From contig JAHJUB010000158.1 in assembly GCA_018829455.1 (NCBI GenBank), positions 1 to 7,124 on the forward strand: a stretch of 7,124 nucleotides of DNA, given 5' to 3'. The position numbers were made by a program, and so were the translations under genes. The notes under the pieces are model-generated. The model was not told the DNA's origin, made no database searches, and saw only the letters and a list, made by a program, of their open reading frames with translations. Position 1 is the stretch's first letter, and each line of letters begins with the position of its first letter. The stretch comes from Candidatus Omnitrophota bacterium (GTDB taxonomy: Bacteria > Ratteibacteria > UBA8468 > MWAK01). Positions 5,408 to 7,124 of this stretch are shown one piece after another.

Positions 5408-6745
5408 TTAATTAACTTTCGCCACTATCCCGGCGACCTCCGGCTTCTGCTTGACCTCCTCCTCAAAAGCCGAATGCCTTATTTTATTAACGTAATCCTT
5501 CGCCTGGAACGAATAGGTAAATTTGGTGTGGAGGTCGTAGCGTCCCTCTAAGATGGCAACCGTATCCTCCACAAAGACCATCTCCTCGTCGGTCGGGATG
5601 ATAAAAACCCTGATTCCGGAATCCGGTGCGGAGATGTCAAATTCCGCGTTGCGGCTCCGGGCCAGGTTGTTCTTCGCCGGGTCAATCTTGATGGAGAGTC
5701 CGGCTAAGTCCTCCAGGACCAGCCGCCGGATATCGGCCGAAAGTTCTCCGACGCCGGCCGTAAAGATGAGGGCATCCACCCGGCCCAGCGCCGCGCAATA
5801 AGCGCCGATATACTTCTTGAGCCGGTAGGCCTCAACTTCCAGCGCCAGTTTACAGCGGCTGTCTCCCCCGGCGGCCGCTTTCAGGACATCGCGGCGGTCC
5901 GTGAACTTTCCGGTGATTCCCAGGATGCCGCTCTTCTTGTTCAGGATATCATCCATCTCCTTGCCGGACAGGTTCTCCTTTTCCATTATGAAAAAATCTA
6001 TGGCCACATCATGGTCGCCGGGCCGCGTGCCCATCACCAGGCCTTCCAGCGGGGTAAAACCCATGCTGGTGTCAACGGAAAGTCCGTTCCGGACCGCGTT
6101 GACGCTCACGCCGTTGCCGATGTGGCAGGAGATCAGATTAATTTCAAACGGGTCCCTGCCCAGGAGAACCGCGGCCCGCTTGGCCACGTAAAGCAAACTG
6201 GTGCCGTGAAACCCGTAGCGCCGGACTCCGTACTTCTGGTACCACTCATAGGGCAGGGCGTAGATATAGGCGCACTCCGGTATCGTCTGGTGCCAGGCGG
6301 TATCAAAAACCGCAACGTGGGGAACCTCCGAAAGCGCTTCCAGCGCGCCTTCAATGCCGGCGATGTTGGGCGGGTTGTGGAGCGGCGCCAGAAAGGATGT
6401 CGCCTGTATTACCCTTAAAACCTCATCGTCAATCCTGGTGGAACAGGTAAACCGTTCGCCGCCGTGCACTACCCGGTGTCCCACCGCGGCAATTTCATTG
6501 ATGTCTTTAATCACGCCGAAATCCGGGTGCTGCAGCATTTCCATGATTAAAGTAATGGCGGTGCGGTGGTCCCCGCATTCCCGGTTGATGGTAATCGGCT
6601 TCAGGTTGGTAATCTCGTGGACGATATAACTCCCGCCGATTGTCACCCGCTCCACCATGCCCCTGGCCACCGGACGCTTCCGCTTCCAGTCGTAAAGGAG
6701 GTATTTGACCGAGGAACTCCCGCAGTTTAAGGTAAGTATTAACAT
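5408..6745 (-). CDS. ackA: Acetate kinase with C-terminal extension
   Basis: Interconverts acetyl phosphate + ADP and acetate + ATP; with Pta it yields ATP from acetyl-CoA. It is cytoplasmic. Motifs fit the ASKHA fold and, by count, coincide with Methanosarcina numbering: N7 in LNCGSSS, R91 in GHRVVHGG, H123, D148 in FDTAWHQTIP, H180 in YGFHGTS, N211 in HIGNGVS and R241 in MGTRPGD. TAGVGELS and IPTDEEM follow near the C-terminus. Position 184, usually His in FHGTSH, is Leu. The protein has 445 residues, where about 400 is usual; the extra ~45 after DTVAILEG are hydrophilic and lysine/glutamate rich. Longer forms like this are known in some spirochaete-like and deep lineages, as I recall. It lies downstream of pta, the classical pairing. 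ATG at 6743-6745 has six A residues immediately upstream and no well-placed Shine-Dalgarno. Confidence 0.96.
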   Translation of the reverse strand: MLILTLNCGSSSVKYLLYDWKRKRPVARGMVERVTIGGSYIVHEITNLKPITINRECGDHRTAITLIMEMLQHPDFGVIKDINEIAAVGHRVVHGGERFTCSTRIDDEVLRVIQATSFLAPLHNPPNIAGIEGALEALSEVPHVAVFDTAWHQTIPECAYIYALPYEWYQKYGVRRYGFHGTSLLYVAKRAAVLLGRDPFEINLISCHIGNGVSVNAVRNGLSVDTSMGFTPLEGLVMGTRPGDHDVAIDFFIMEKENLSGKEMDDILNKKSGILGITGKFTDRRDVLKAAAGGDSRCKLALEVEAYRLKKYIGAYCAALGRVDALIFTAGVGELSADIRRLVLEDLAGLSIKIDPAKNNLARSRNAEFDISAPDSGIRVFIIPTDEEMVFVEDTVAILEGRYDLHTKFTYSFQAKDYVNKIRHSAFEEEVKQKPEVAGIVAKVN

Positions 6746-6755
6746 TTTTTTGGTC

Positions 6756-6828
6756 TGTCATCCTGAGCCGGGGTTGCGAAGGATCTCGTATTTAACAACG
6801 AGATTCTTCGCTATCGCTCAGAATGACA
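6756..6828. repeat. Palindromic repeat of the GTCATTCTGAG type between pta and ackA
   Basis: The ends are inverted copies: TGTCATCCTGAGC (6756-6768) and GCTCAGAATGACA (6816-6828), complementary except at one position. Inner arms GCGAAGGATCTCG (6776-6788) and CGAGATTCTTCGC (6799-6811) are also complementary with one mismatch, around a short AT-rich loop. The sequence TGTCATTCTGAGCG...CGAAGAATCTCG is, from memory, a widespread short palindromic repeat in many bacterial genomes. It occupies 73 of the 92 nt between the pta stop and the ackA start and could fold as a long hairpin in the joint transcript. No adjacent transposase gene is seen. Confidence 0.85.
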
Positions 6829-6837
6829 ATATATGCA

Positions 6838-7124
6838 CTATCCCCGACGCTTCAATCTCTGCGCCTGTACCGCCACAATCGTGCTTACCGCAATAATATC
6901 TAATACCGAACAACCCCGGGAAAGGTCGCTGGCCGCCTTACTCAAACCCTGAACCAGCGGTCCCCAGGCCTCGGCGTTCGCCAGCCGCTGGGTCAGTTTA
7001 CCGGCAATGTTGCCGCTGTTCAGGTCTGGGAAGATAAGCACGTTTGCTTTCCCGGCCACTGGGCCTTCGGCCATCTTCCTAACCGCAACTTCTGGCACCA
7101 GCGCCGCGTCCACCTGCAGTTCAC
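6838..7124 (-). CDS. pta: Phosphate acetyltransferase, C-terminal part (start beyond right edge)
   Basis: Pta exchanges CoA and phosphate on acetyl-CoA to give acetyl phosphate, feeding acetate kinase. Only the last ~95 codons are inside the window; the frame stays open to 7124 (ELQVDAALVPEVAVRK), so the start lies further right. Typical family segments are GPVAGKANVLIFPDLNSGNI and GPLVQGL, then LSRGCSVLDI. In the last, by analogy with Methanosarcina Pta, the Ser and Arg of LSRG and the Asp seven residues after that Ser correspond to catalytic or CoA-site residues S309, R310 and D316. The short basic tail (QRLKRRG) ends at TAG 6838-6840. It is upstream of ackA in the usual pta-ackA order, but the two genes are separated by a palindromic repeat instead of overlapping. 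Confidence 0.94.
   Translation of the reverse strand, partial: ELQVDAALVPEVAVRKMAEGPVAGKANVLIFPDLNSGNIAGKLTQRLANAEAWGPLVQGLSKAASDLSRGCSVLDIIAVSTIVAVQAQRLKRRG

Overview
The window comes from a bacterial chromosome of moderate-to-high GC with tightly packed genes, all on the minus strand. Reading in the direction of transcription (right to left), the order is: pta (3' end only), ackA, hisB, a small DUF5665-like membrane protein, a WecA/MraY-type sugar-1-phosphate transferase, pyrF, an M16 zinc protease, and an OppC/DppC-type ABC permease (5' part only, running off the left edge). Gene content points to an anaerobic or fermentative bacterium that gains ATP from acetyl-CoA via Pta-AckA. The order matches no textbook operon. 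None of the seven visible starts has a clear Shine-Dalgarno sequence, and most have A-rich leaders. The AckA form with a C-terminal extension and the permease with a large periplasmic-side insertion suggest an uncultivated or deeply branching, possibly diderm, lineage. That placement is inference; no rRNA or taxonomic marker is present.

Layout: 6838-7124 is the Pta C-terminus. 6756-6828 is a palindromic repeat between pta and ackA. 5408-6745 is ackA, 5355-5406 a 52-nt double-hairpin repeat, 4752-5342 hisB, and 4727-4750 a single hairpin of the same style. 4359-4715 is the DUF5665-like gene and 3289-4356 the WecA-like gene, 2 nt apart. 3141-3293 is an interrupted copy of the double-hairpin repeat. 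2357-3118 is pyrF, carrying a further copy in frame at 2510-2561. 1088-2350 is the M16 protease, 6 nt after pyrF. 973-1085 holds a 27-bp perfect inverted repeat and a short hairpin, and 1-929 is the permease.

The enzymes serve separate basic pathways: acetate/ATP metabolism, histidine synthesis, envelope polysaccharide initiation, pyrimidine synthesis, proteolysis and peptide or solute uptake. They seem to share a transcriptional direction rather than a common job.

The most unusual feature is the repeat family. Two intact 52-nt copies have identical constant blocks (TGTAGGGG, CCCGCGGG, CCCCTAC[A/G]) and loops (TTTA, TGAA) but different 5-bp stems, each fully complementary. This is covariation that points to selection or amplification by structure. 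One copy sits inside pyrF and is translated as about 17 extra residues in the phosphate-gripping loop. The end of another supplies the stop codon of the WecA-like gene. Every gap longer than 30 bp is occupied by some palindromic repeat.
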